NCBI GenBank assembly: GCA_017380635.1
Contig: JAFODP010000015.1
Location: forward strand, 92,159 to 156,158
Direction: 5' to 3'
DNA: 64,000 nucleotides
Source of the DNA: Bacteroidales bacterium
GTDB lineage: Bacteria; Bacteroidota; Bacteroidia; Bacteroidales; UBA1402
The notes beneath the pieces were generated by a model. It had not been told where the DNA came from. It saw nothing but the letters and a program-made list of their open reading frames with translations, and did no database searches. Below, piece by piece: positions 53,805 through 61,692 of the stretch. The translations under genes were made by a program, and so were the position numbers. Each line of letters starts with the position of its first letter. The stretch's first letter is position 1.

Positions 53805-54158
53805 ATGACAAAAGAAAAAGCTATGAGCAACGGCATGATTCACAATTCAATAGCAGCCAATACACGTATTGTAGGTACCATTACCGCCGAAAACGATTTT
53901 CGCGTAGACGGAGTTATCGAAGGTGAAATTATTTGCCAAGGTAAAGTAATTATCGGTCAGACTGCCAACGTAAAAGGCAAACTTACTTGTACCAATGCCG
54001 AAATTGTTGGTCGTATGGATGGAGAAATCAAGGTTTCTGAAATTTTGACCCTCAAATCTACAGCTGTGGTTACCGGCGATATGAAGATTGCGACTTTGGT
54101 GGTGGAACCGAACGCGAAATTCGACGGTACCTGCTCAATGATTGTTGATAAAGCATAA
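53805..54158 (+). CDS. Bactofilin-family cytoskeletal protein
   Basis: A 117-residue polymer-forming protein. It has the bactofilin beta-helix: TRIVGTITAENDFRVDGVIEGEIICQGKVIIGQTANVKGKLTCTNAEIVGRMDGEI, with a six-stranded periodicity of Gly and Val. Proline-poor short N- and C-terminal tails are typical. Bactofilins self-assemble into filaments without nucleotides and help shape cells or organise the envelope. No M23 peptidase, a common partner, is adjacent. Start could also be ATG 53823. Its stop codon begins the hairpin element that follows. Confidence 0.9.
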   Translation: MTKEKAMSNGMIHNSIAANTRIVGTITAENDFRVDGVIEGEIICQGKVIIGQTANVKGKLTCTNAEIVGRMDGEIKVSEILTLKSTAVVTGDMKIATLVVEPNAKFDGTCSMIVDKA

Positions 54159-54282
54159 TTGTTTGCGAGAATACTCAATCTGCGGCGCCCGCTTCGGCTC
54201 AAAGCTTGGTTATTTACGAAAGTAAACTCCCGTCGCTTTTCGCCTCGCAGCCACCACATCTCAAGCATTCTCGCAAACAATT
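54157..54282. repeat. Symmetric intergenic hairpin element, full copy (after the bactofilin gene)
   Basis: AATTGTTTGCGAGAAT (54157-54172) and ATTCTCGCAAACAATT (54267-54282) are a perfect 16-bp inverse pair. The apex TTTAC-GAAA-GTAAA (54213-54226) lies exactly at the centre (54219.5). The interior contains CTGCGGCGCCCGCTTCGGCTC and CTCCCGTCG words shared with other copies. The left arm starts within the stop codon. Confidence 0.85.
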
Positions 54283-54455
54283 TCTACCGCGCCGACTGCG
54301 CCTCATCCCTCGGTCATTTACGAAAGTAAACTCCCGTCGGGCTTCGGCTTGTCGCCACGCTATCTCACGCTTTCTCCGCAATCATTTCTTGATTGTGATA
54401 ATGTGCAATCTGCGGCGCCCGCTTCGGCTCAAAGATGCAATTTCGATTTCAATGC
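54283..54455. repeat. Degenerate second and third copies of the intergenic hairpin element
   Basis: A second apex TTTAC-GAAA-GTAAA at 54317-54330 with the same CTCGGTCA and CTCCCGTCG flanks but no matching outer arm. At 54406-54440 CAATCTGCGGCGCCCGCTTC recurs with no apex. No gene is visible from 54159 to 54800. Confidence 0.7.
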
Positions 54456-54564
54456 GTGGCGCAGCATATCTCGAGACCAACCCTTATAAACAACCACGTT
54501 GGCATAGAAGACGATATGTTCAGGAGATAAATCGTGGCTCAGAAGGAGTAGATTATGACTCCAC

Positions 54565-54632
54565 GGCAAAACTGCTACAGCCTGTTGCACTTTTGTGATG
54601 TCTCTATGGTAAAACTGCTACAGCCTGTTGCA
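54565..54632. repeat. Twin near-palindromic 25-bp repeats
   Basis: GGCAAAACTGCTACAGCCTG (54565) and GGTAAAACTGCTACAGCCTG (54608), each continuing TTGCA, are 24/25 identical and 43 bases apart. The core TGCTACAG-C-CTGTTGCA is an imperfect palindrome, like a dimeric operator. 54640-54800 is AT-rich with nothing further seen. Confidence 0.6.
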
Positions 54633-54801
54633 GTAAGTCGGTATAATTTTTTTTCATTAAACGGGTTTGTACTACTTATATCTTTCATGATATTTCAAGT
54701 TTTCTCGCTATTCATTATTCGTAATAAACGCATGATTGCAGTGCCCGCTTGATAAAATACGGCTATGCTTTCTTGATGAAAGATATAGAAATTGTCGACA
54801 C

Positions 54802-54950
54802 CAAAATCGTGGTAAAGTAAAGCGCTATGGAATAACGTTGCCACCCTCGGCATCTTAGAGGGAGGGACCCGCCGCGAAGCGGTGGGAGGGATGAAGTCGG
54901 ACTTGTTCCGACGAAGTTATTCCAAAGCGCTTTACGAAGCACGATTTGGC
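54802..54950 (-). repeat. Long imperfect palindrome downstream of the ribonucleotide reductase gene
   Basis: Arms 54802-54837 and 54916-54950 pair through ATCGTG, GTAAAGCGCT and GGAATAAC with short mismatched gaps. The centre holds CCCGCCGC-GAA-GCGGTGGG (54868-54886). It could end the reductase transcript on the minus strand. Confidence 0.7.
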
Positions 54951-55015
54951 AAAGAAAAACCGCGCCATCTTTTGCAGACGACACGGTTCCGAGAGCATTG
55001 TTATCTTATTCCCTT

Positions 55016-57547
55016 TTACCCACACTTGGAGTATTCGCAGTTGGAGCAATGGGTGCAACCTTCTTGTTTGACGAGCTGGCCACCGCAGTTGGGACAGACT
55101 TCGCCTTTGATGATGCCGTCGGGCAGGTAGTTCTTCAGGGCGCGTTCCACACCATTTTTCCAAGTATTGATAGAACGACTGTCAAGTTCCAAACTGCCAA
55201 CCAGTTTCAGTACTTGGTCGATGGGCATGCCATAGCGGAGAACGCCCGAGATAAGCTTGGCATAGTTCCAATATTCGGGGTTGAATTTATCCGAAAGACC
55301 TTCCACGGTGGTTTTGTAGCCGCGACGATTAGAGAACTGGAAGTCGTAGCGTTTGCCGTTTTCATCCACATTTTTGATGATTTTTCCATGCGTCACGTTC
55401 TTGGGCAGCGCAATGCCATCGTCGTCGTCCTGGATACCGGTGAAAATTTCGTAAGGACGACCGTTTTGCAAACCGATAAAAGCAATCCATTTTTCCTTAT
55501 TGTTCTGGAAACGAAGCACATCAGCTTCCAATTCTTTGGGACGAACCAAGGTGATGGCAGCGGGAATGGGCGCTTCTTCTTTTGTTTTGTTGGGGGTAGT
55601 GGCATCCACCAGAACGCCGGCACGCGAACCATCACGATAAACGGTGCAACCTTTGCAACCACATTTCCAAGCCTCAATATATAAGGTATTTACCAAATCT
55701 TCGCTCACATCGGCGGGCAGGTTGATGGTGACGCTGATAGAGTGATCTACCCATTTTTGGATACGACCCTGCATGCGCACTTTCTGCAACCAATCCACAT
55801 CTTTCGAAGTGGCGCCATGATAAGGCGAACGCGCAATCAGTTCGTTCAGTTCTTCCTGGCTGTAGCTCTTTTCGGTGTCGAGCCCCTGCGCCTGCATCCA
55901 CACTTTGAATTTTTCGTGGAAGACGATGAATTCTTCCCATTTTTCGCCGTTTTCATCGATAAAATCGTAGGTTTTGGCATCTTCGGTGGCGTTGATTTTT
56001 CTGCGGCGTTTGTACACCAACATAAAGGCCGGTTCGATGCCCGAAGTGGTTTGCGACATCAAACTGGTGGTGCCGGTGGGCGCGATGGTGAGACAGGCTA
56101 TATTACGACGACCTTTCTTGGCCACCGCTTCGCGCAATTCGGGACTGGCATCGAACAAACGATTCAGGAAAGGATTATTCTTTTCTTTTTCAGCATTGTA
56201 CACGGGGAATGCGCCACGTTCTTCGGCCAATTGTGCCGACGACAGGTAAGCAGCCACTGCCAGATTTTGATGCACTTTTTCGGCAAATTCGCAAGCTTCT
56301 TCGCTACCATAACGCAAATTCATGGCGGCCAACATATCGCCTTCGGCCGTGATGCCGATACCGGTACGACGACCTTTCTGCGATTTTTCGCGAATCTTTT
56401 CCCAAACTTCGCGTTCGCAACGTTTTACGGCTTCGTCTTCGGGGTCGGAAGCAATCTTGGCTAAAATGGCGTCGATCTTTTCAATTTCCAAATCGATGAT
56501 ATCATCCATAATTCGCTGAGCCAAAGCAACATGCTTTTTGAATAAATCGAAATCGAAATGCGCTTCGGGCGTGAAAGGGTTATTCACATAAGAATACAGG
56601 TTCAGTGCCAACAGACGACAACTATCGTAAGGACAGAGCGGAATTTCGCCGCAGGGATTGGTGGAAATGGTGCGGAAGCCTTGGTCGCTATAGCAGTCGG
56701 GAAGCGATTCTCTGATAATGGTGTCCCAGAAAAGTACGCCGGGTTCGGCCGATTGCCAAGCATTGTGAATGATTTTTTTCCACAGTTCAGCGGCGTTTAT
56801 CTCTTTGGTGTATTGCGGATTAGCACTTTCGATGGGGAATTGTTGCGTGTAATTTTCGTTGCCGAGAGCCGCTTTCATAAAAGCGTCGTCGATGCGCACG
56901 GAAATGTTAGCGCCGGTGATTTTGCCCATCTCGGTCTTGGCGTCGATGAAGTCGGTAGCATCGGGATGCTGAATAGAAATGGAAAGCATCAGCGCGCCGC
57001 GGCGTCCGTCTTGCGCTACTTCCTTGGTACTATTGGAGTAACGTTCCATAAAAGGCACGATGCCGGTCGATGTCAAGGCTGCGTTCTTCACCGGCGAGCC
57101 TTTCGGTCTGATGCCCGACAAATCGTGTCCCACGCCGCCGCGACGTTTCATCAACTGAATCTGTTCCTCGTCGGTTTTGATGATAGCGCCGTAAGAATCA
57201 GACTTTTCCAGTTCTTCGCCAATAACGAAACAATTTGATAACGAAGCAATCTGAAAATCGTTGCCGATACCGGTCATGGGGCTGCCTTGCGGAATCAGAT
57301 AACGGAAATGATCGAACAAGTCGAACAATTCTTTTTCGCTCAGCGGCGATGCGTATTTCTTTTCGATACGGGCAATCTCTTTGGCCAATCGCCAGTGCAT
57401 GTCGGCGGGCGTCTTTTCGTAGATGTTGCCGTAAGAATCTTTCAAGGCATATTTCGTGATCCACACTTTGGTGGCCAGTTCGTCGCCTTTGAAATATTCT
57501 AGCGTAGAGGCATAAATGTCCTCTCTGTCAAAGCTTTGTCTATCCAT
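55016..57547 (-). CDS. nrdJ: Adenosylcobalamin-dependent (class II) ribonucleotide reductase
   Basis: An 843-residue cytosolic enzyme that makes deoxyribonucleotides with a B12 radical. Conserved catalytic segments: PKGSPVKNAALTSTGIVPFMERYSN, RRGALMLSISIQHPD, FRTISTNPCGEIPLCPYDSCRLLALNLYSYV (active-site Cys and Glu), and APTGTTSLMSQTTSGIEPAF. The C-terminus (about 820-843) has a zinc-ribbon-like CPNCGGQLVKQEGCTHCSNCEYSKCG holding the cysteines that re-reduce the active site. No NrdR box could be identified by eye. Probably a single-gene unit, flanked by a long palindrome downstream. Confidence 0.95.
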   Translation of the reverse strand: MDRQSFDREDIYASTLEYFKGDELATKVWITKYALKDSYGNIYEKTPADMHWRLAKEIARIEKKYASPLSEKELFDLFDHFRYLIPQGSPMTGIGNDFQIASLSNCFVIGEELEKSDSYGAIIKTDEEQIQLMKRRGGVGHDLSGIRPKGSPVKNAALTSTGIVPFMERYSNSTKEVAQDGRRGALMLSISIQHPDATDFIDAKTEMGKITGANISVRIDDAFMKAALGNENYTQQFPIESANPQYTKEINAAELWKKIIHNAWQSAEPGVLFWDTIIRESLPDCYSDQGFRTISTNPCGEIPLCPYDSCRLLALNLYSYVNNPFTPEAHFDFDLFKKHVALAQRIMDDIIDLEIEKIDAILAKIASDPEDEAVKRCEREVWEKIREKSQKGRRTGIGITAEGDMLAAMNLRYGSEEACEFAEKVHQNLAVAAYLSSAQLAEERGAFPVYNAEKEKNNPFLNRLFDASPELREAVAKKGRRNIACLTIAPTGTTSLMSQTTSGIEPAFMLVYKRRRKINATEDAKTYDFIDENGEKWEEFIVFHEKFKVWMQAQGLDTEKSYSQEELNELIARSPYHGATSKDVDWLQKVRMQGRIQKWVDHSISVTINLPADVSEDLVNTLYIEAWKCGCKGCTVYRDGSRAGVLVDATTPNKTKEEAPIPAAITLVRPKELEADVLRFQNNKEKWIAFIGLQNGRPYEIFTGIQDDDDGIALPKNVTHGKIIKNVDENGKRYDFQFSNRRGYKTTVEGLSDKFNPEYWNYAKLISGVLRYGMPIDQVLKLVGSLELDSRSINTWKNGVERALKNYLPDGIIKGEVCPNCGGQLVKQEGCTHCSNCEYSKCG

Positions 57548-57628
57548 TTTTATGTTGTTTTTTTAATATTATTCTTCTTGCAATAATACGGATAAATCGT
57601 TGGCTCGGCAAATCAACTGCGTTTATTT

Positions 57629-57660
57629 ATTGTAAAATTTTGAGGGAAGTTCTACCTTTG
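57629..57660 (+). promoter_or_regulatory. Promoter of the nitroreductase gene
   Basis: ATTG (57629-57632), 20 bases, TACCTTTG (57653-57660). Confidence 0.7.
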
Positions 57661-57710
57661 CGGACATTGCTTTCGAAAACGATTTTATCAACCTCTTACA
57701 TTAATATAAT

Positions 57711-58460
57711 ATGCTGGAATTCATGAAACAACGCGCCACGTTGCGCCAATATAGCGAAAAACCTGTCAGTGAAGAACTTCTCAACGAACTTCTGGAGATT
57801 GCTTGTCGTGCTTCAAATACCGGAAACATGCAGCTTTATAGCATTGTCGTTACGCGTGATGCTGCCGGCAAACAAGCTTTGGCGCCTGCGCATTTCAACC
57901 AACCGCAAGTGACCAATGCGCCTGTTGTGCTCACTTTCTGTGCCGACCTCAATCGCTATACCAAATGGTGCTTGCAACGCGATGCTCATCCCGGTTTCGA
58001 CAATATTCAATCTTTGGCCTATGCTGCCATCGATGCCGTCATCGCTTCGCAAGCCTTCTGTACTGCCGCCGAAGCTAATGGTCTTGGTATCTGCTACTTG
58101 GGCACTACTACTTACAATGCCGACAAAATTATCGATGTCTTGCAGCTTCCCACTCTGGTGATGCCTATTGTTACCATTTCACTTGGTTATCCCGCCGCCG
58201 AACCTTCTCCTTGCGAGCGTTTGCCTCTTGCCGCCATCCTTCATCAAGAACATTATCACGATTATTCTTCCGACGATATTGATAAACTTTTCTTCGAAAA
58301 AGAAAATCTTCCTGCCAACAAACACTACGTCGAAATCAATAACAAACAAACTTTGGCTCAGGTCTTTACCGATATTCGTTACACCAAAAAAGACAACGAA
58401 TTCTTCTCAGAAACTTTCATCGAAACGCTAAAAAAACAGGGTTTCCTTAAACTTGTATAG
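57711..58460 (+). CDS. Nitroreductase-family flavoprotein (NfsA/FRP-like)
   Basis: A 249-residue FMN oxidoreductase. MLEFMKQRATLRQYSEKPVSEELLNELLEIACRASNTGNMQLYSIVVTRD shows the family FMN-binding R-x-S/Y-x-R pattern and SN-TGNMQ. DAVIASQAFCTAAEANGLGICYLGT and VTISLGYPAAEP are the dimer and FMN contacts. The C-terminal extension (about 195-249), with ANKHYVEINNKQTLAQVFTD, is of the NADPH-dependent NfsA/FRP group. Substrate unknown. Its last twelve bases, AAACTTGTATAG, recur twice downstream. Confidence 0.9.
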   Translation: MLEFMKQRATLRQYSEKPVSEELLNELLEIACRASNTGNMQLYSIVVTRDAAGKQALAPAHFNQPQVTNAPVVLTFCADLNRYTKWCLQRDAHPGFDNIQSLAYAAIDAVIASQAFCTAAEANGLGICYLGTTTYNADKIIDVLQLPTLVMPIVTISLGYPAAEPSPCERLPLAAILHQEHYHDYSSDDIDKLFFEKENLPANKHYVEINNKQTLAQVFTDIRYTKKDNEFFSETFIETLKKQGFLKLV

Positions 58461-58491
58461 CACACTCAAACTTGTATAGCACGCAATCTGC
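58449..58491. repeat. Duplicated 3' end of the nitroreductase gene and left direct repeat
   Basis: AAACTTGTATAGCAC occurs at 58449-58463 (within the gene's end) and again from 58468. The second copy begins the 25-bp word CAAACTTGTATAGCACGCAA (58467 on, to 58491). Confidence 0.85.
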
Positions 58492-58513
58492 AACGCCGCT
58501 ATCGTTTTCGGGT

Positions 58514-59137
58514 TTAAAAAGCTTTGGTGTGCGAACTGCTTTTTGAGGGTTTCGCCAAAGCATTTGTGTTTTTTTCAGCGTGAGTATTTTTAAAAATCTT
58601 TTGGAGAATTGATAATAGACGTTTATCTTTGCTCGCAGAATAAACGATCTTATGATCATAAACTTGTGCGTTTACCAAGTCCATTTGATCAATAAGGTCG
58701 TTTTTTTGTATTTGTGTTAACGAGTGGTCGTAATAACATTCCTGTCCCTTCACCCCTGCCACTAATTTTACTGTATAGTCAATGTTATCAATTTGAATGC
58801 CAATAATGTAATATCTAAAAGAATCGAATTTGTGCTTGGCCTTCTCGTTGCACATTTCTCCTATAAATATAGCATTTTCAATCATTGTAGGAATGAGTAC
58901 GATAGATTTAAGATGAATTTCATTTTCAACATCGTGGTGAAGAACCTTTACTGATTTTCTTGTGATGTGTATTCTGTGTCCGCTGTCTTTGTTGAAGTAC
59001 ATACCACGTAACTGAGTGAGAATATAGTTTTCGATAGCCTTGGTGTTGATTTGGTACAATGTTTTGTAGTCATTCCATTTTATACTGATTATTTGGCAAT
59101 TTCTGATCTTTCGTATGATGGCATTTTCATTATTCAT
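58514..59137 (-). CDS. BECR/LPD3-like domain protein (accessory)
   Basis: A 207-residue protein of no certain family. HRIHITRKSVKVLHHDVENEIHLKSIVLIPTMIENAIFIGEM, then SFRYYIIGIQIDNIDYTVKLVAGVKGQECYYDHSLTQI, matches in pattern the Barnase-EndoU-ColicinE5-RelE-like (BECR) nuclease or LPD3 polyvalent-protein domains often carried by phage and mobile-element proteins. It is related to the frameshifted protein upstream. The frame opens at a TTG nine bases earlier; ATG 59137 is preferred. It is flanked by direct repeats (58467-58491 and 59144-59168), suggesting insertion as a unit. A nuclease or toxin role is inference. Confidence 0.6.
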   Translation of the reverse strand: MNNENAIIRKIRNCQIISIKWNDYKTLYQINTKAIENYILTQLRGMYFNKDSGHRIHITRKSVKVLHHDVENEIHLKSIVLIPTMIENAIFIGEMCNEKAKHKFDSFRYYIIGIQIDNIDYTVKLVAGVKGQECYYDHSLTQIQKNDLIDQMDLVNAQVYDHKIVYSASKDKRLLSILQKIFKNTHAEKNTNALAKPSKSSSHTKAF

Positions 59138-59143
59138 GGTAAT

Positions 59144-59168
59144 CAAACTTGTATAGTGCGCAATCTGC
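59144..59168. repeat. Right 25-bp direct repeat flanking the BECR-like gene
   Basis: CAAACTTGTATAGTGCGCAA (59144 on, to 59168) matches 58467-58491 at 23 of 25 positions. Confidence 0.85.
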
Positions 59169-59214
59169 TGAGTCAGTTGCGGAATTTTTATGTGTAATCT
59201 GATATCTAAAAATA

Positions 59215-59810
59215 TTATGGCAAATTGTTTGCGGAGAATATATCTTGCATTATCTTTGCCATCTCTCCTTGATTAGTAGCTGGAATATCGAATGATTGGG
59301 AAGGATTTGAACGAACATCAAGGAGAATTTTTTGTAACGTTACTTCATGTGTGTATAGGTGATTGGTGACTTTGTTCCTGATTACTTCAACCGCGCAGAT
59401 GTAGCGTTCTTTTTTATCAGAATAGGTGCTGCTATTATTCCTGTTTGCTGTTTTTTGTTGTGAACATGATGATGAGCCATTTCTAAAATAACAATTCCTT
59501 TTTCTAAAACTTCTTTGACGGAAGCAAAAGCAATAGCTTTTAATCGTCCAATACCGTGGCCAGAACTGTTTTTAACTCCTCTTTTGTCGAGTTTTACTTC
59601 CCCAAATTGATAAATTGCTTTACCTCCGATATGGTAATAATATGCGGCAACTTGCTGGGTGATTGTTTTGTCTGGAATAGGCAGGAATTCGTTCCCATCT
59701 AATTCTTTTACCGGAGGATGTTCTAGTAAAAATTTCTTTTGAACAGCTTTTGCAGACTTTTCGGAATCTTCACTGAAAGATGTTGCATTAATTAGATTAT
59801 CAGTGCTCAT
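59215..59810 (-). CDS. LPD3/BECR-like protein read across a -1 frameshift
   Basis: The first frame starts at ATG 59810 and ends at a TAA at 59382, giving 142 residues that stop inside the domain after GIIAAPILIKK. The -1 frame continues it without a break as ERYICAVEVIRN, THEVTLQKILLDVRS and ends at TAA 59215-59217, giving about 198 residues, the size of its neighbour. The junction is A AAA AAG (minus strand, 59409-59415), the classical bacterial slippery heptamer. The N-terminal core VKLDKRGVKNSSGHGIGRLKAIAFASVKEVLEKG is LPD3-like. Either programmed frameshifting or a single-base deletion in an A6 run explains the layout. A phage-type accessory protein; activity unknown. Confidence 0.65.
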
Positions 59811-59956
59811 GATTTATTGCTTTAAATAGTAGGATTATAGAATTAAGGCTGTATTTCTTTATGCAAATATAGATATGATTAATGGAAAGATTGCGGTGAG
59901 ATAACAAAAAATTAATATCATGTTTGCGATATCACATCAAATAAAATCATGTTTTT

Positions 59957-60002
59957 ATTGTTTTTCGATAAATTCTGTCTACTTTTGTATCGTTTAACGA
60001 TA
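59957..60002 (+). promoter_or_regulatory. Promoter and operator of the DUF2975/HTH pair
   Basis: ATTG (59957-59960), 19 bases, TACTTTTG (59980-59987). TATCGTT-T-AACGATA (59988-60002) is a perfect 7-bp inverted repeat over the start of transcription, a good place for the downstream HTH protein to repress. Confidence 0.65.
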
Positions 60003-60017
60003 AAATCTTATTGAATT

Positions 60018-60497
60018 ATGAAAAACAAATTATCAAAACGAATGGGCCTGATCAGTGCCTTTGTGATTTTTTTCGGAGTGCTTAACATGATTGCCTTGTT
60101 GCTGCGAACCGAGTCTGCTATAGGCATTTGGGGAATTTGGGAAACGGAGCCGGCTCTTTGGGATGGTGAACATCACGCGCTGAAAATAGTTATCCTCTGT
60201 GCCTATGCTTTGGCCGGCCTTGCTCTGAATGTGTTAGCGATGATGTTTATGCTGCGTTCTGTCAAGTTGATGAAATCCGGCTTTTTCTTCTCGAAAGCGA
60301 ATGTGGTTGTGCTGCGCTGGTCGGTGCTTGCGTATTTTGTATATGATTTATGCGCAGATAATTACAACATTTTATGTGGCATGCGAAGATTTGTCGTGCA
60401 GTCCGATACCATCTTTCTGACTTGCATTCTGCTCGGTTTCGCCATGATTTATAACGCCGGCCTTCGTCTGAGCGAAGACAATAAACTAACCATTTAA
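60018..60497 (+). CDS. DUF2975-family membrane protein
   Basis: A 159-residue protein with four membrane helices (about 10-28, 52-72, 90-110 and 128-145), of the DUF2975 type. VIFFGVLNMIALLL and LMKSGFFFSKANVVVLRWSVLAYFVYD fit the family, where 'xxGxxFsxxNvxxLr' is conserved. DUF2975 genes almost always precede a small YozG-like HTH gene, as here (11 bases downstream). Role unknown. Confidence 0.8.
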   Translation: MKNKLSKRMGLISAFVIFFGVLNMIALLLRTESAIGIWGIWETEPALWDGEHHALKIVILCAYALAGLALNVLAMMFMLRSVKLMKSGFFFSKANVVVLRWSVLAYFVYDLCADNYNILCGMRRFVVQSDTIFLTCILLGFAMIYNAGLRLSEDNKLTI

Positions 60498-60508
60498 TCT
60501 GTAATGCC

Positions 60509-60727
60509 ATGTCAATTATTGTCAATGTAGATGTGATGCTGGCCAAGCGCAAGATGAGCTCGGGCGAATTGGCCGAAAAGGTGGGCATTACGGCCGCTAA
60601 TCTCTCCATTCTTAAAACGGGCAAGGCGCGCGCCATCCGCTTCTCGACCCTCGATGCTATTTGCAAGGCGCTCGACTGTCAGCCGGGTGATATCCTGGAA
60701 TACCGCGAAGAAGAAGCAAATTCGTAA
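60509..60727 (+). CDS. Small XRE-family HTH regulator (YozG-like)
   Basis: A 72-residue DNA-binding protein: SIIVNVDVMLAKRKMSSGELAEKVGITAANLSILKTGKARAIRFSTLDAICKALDCQPGDILEYREE, a single Cro/CI helix-turn-helix typical of YozG. The frame is joined to the DUF2975 gene; start read as ATG 60509. It probably represses its own operon at 59988-60002. The last codons form the left arm of the next hairpin element. Confidence 0.88.
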   Translation: MSIIVNVDVMLAKRKMSSGELAEKVGITAANLSILKTGKARAIRFSTLDAICKALDCQPGDILEYREEEANS

Positions 60728-60838
60728 GGCACGCGATCTGCGGCGCCCGTTGCGTCTCATCCTCGGTCACGTACTTCAGTACGCTCCCGTCGTCTTCGAC
60801 TTACGGCCGCCACATCTCACGCGCCTTTCGAATTTGCT
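60715..60838. repeat. Symmetric intergenic hairpin element, full copy (after the YozG-like gene)
   Basis: AGCAAATTCG (60715-60724) and CGAATTTGCT (60829-60838) are perfect inverses, and the left one is the gene's last codons. The apex CGTAC-TTCA-GTACG (60770-60783) has the same centre, 60776.5. Interior words match the copies at 54 kb. A partial copy, GGCACGCAATCTGCGACGCC, follows from 60852. Confidence 0.85.
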
Positions 60839-60900
60839 GTCAAGCTATGTAAGGCACGCAATCTGCGACGCCCGCTTCGGTTTGGTTTGAATTTCTTGAA

Positions 60901-61605
60901 ATGTATAATGTGTTGAATTTTTTGCAATTGAAATCATTGCTTTTGCTGGTGGTGTTGCTTGCCGCGGCGTCCGCCGCGGCAAGCACGCCTGCACCCTCCA
61001 CCCCGCACCCGGCGATGCCCGCCGCCGTTGCAGACTCTCTGTTCGACGCGGCCTTGCCTCAGGTGGAAGTGCTTGGAAAAACAAAACGCACTATCCTGAA
61101 ACCCAAAGCTAAGCGCCTGCCCGCCGTGGTCTTGCTGCTTACACCCAATCAGATTGGTCAAGCGCGAAGTGCAGATATTTTCATTCCTCGGCCCTTCAAT
61201 TTGGAAGAAATTTCCTTTACCATATTATCAAACACCATTCCCGGCGCAGTGATGAGTGTAGAAATCTATCGCGACAGTAGTTCTGCCATGCCGATAGCGC
61301 CGCCTTCGTTTATCACGGTTCCGCAAGCAAAGAAGCAGGAAATCGGCATTCAATTAGAAAACGCGCTTCACTTTTCTCCCGGCACTTATCGTCTTCTTCT
61401 CCGCTTTGTCGAATGCGATAGCACTCACCTTTCGGAGAGTTTGCCCGCGAATTCGTCGATGTCCTCTCCGTGCATGAAGTTTCCCTTGTATCTTAAACAA
61501 TCGCGACAAACCCAATCTTCTCAAGACACTTTCGACGAGCAAAATATCGTCATTCCCTTCAAATTGAAAGGAATTCTAGATAAAAATGTAAAGTTTGAGA
61601 AATAA
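60901..61605 (+). CDS. Secreted protein of unknown function
   Basis: A 234-residue protein that I do not recognise. The signal peptide is hydrophobic and alanine-rich (about 1-28). A Pro/Ala-rich linker (about 29-45) precedes a basic segment (KTKRTILKPKAKRL) and then a beta-rich domain with IFIPRPFNLEEISFTIL and NALHFSPGTYRLLLRFVE. No cysteine lipobox. It stands alone between a hairpin element and a membrane/HTH pair. Its GC-rich start (GCCGCGGCG repeats at 60961-60985) differs from its neighbours. Confidence 0.65.
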   Translation: MYNVLNFLQLKSLLLLVVLLAAASAAASTPAPSTPHPAMPAAVADSLFDAALPQVEVLGKTKRTILKPKAKRLPAVVLLLTPNQIGQARSADIFIPRPFNLEEISFTILSNTIPGAVMSVEIYRDSSSAMPIAPPSFITVPQAKKQEIGIQLENALHFSPGTYRLLLRFVECDSTHLSESLPANSSMSSPCMKFPLYLKQSRQTQSSQDTFDEQNIVIPFKLKGILDKNVKFEK

Positions 61606-61647
61606 AATGTAAAGAAAGCTTGTCATTTAGAAAAGTGTGCTTTATAT

Positions 61648-61656
61648 TTGCGGCAT
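61648..61656 (+). promoter_or_regulatory. -7 box of the second membrane/HTH pair
   Basis: A TATATTTG match to TAnnTTTG lies about 40 bases before ATG 61693. A -33 element is not clear. Confidence 0.5.
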
Positions 61657-61692
61657 GATTCTTAGCTAAAAATCTCTTTGTTGAATCTTAAA

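Noticed and set aside
54206..54752. Two plus-strand frames (130 and 65 residues) between the bactofilin and reductase genes
   Set aside because: They cross the hairpin elements and twin repeats; composition is unlike coding DNA of this genome.
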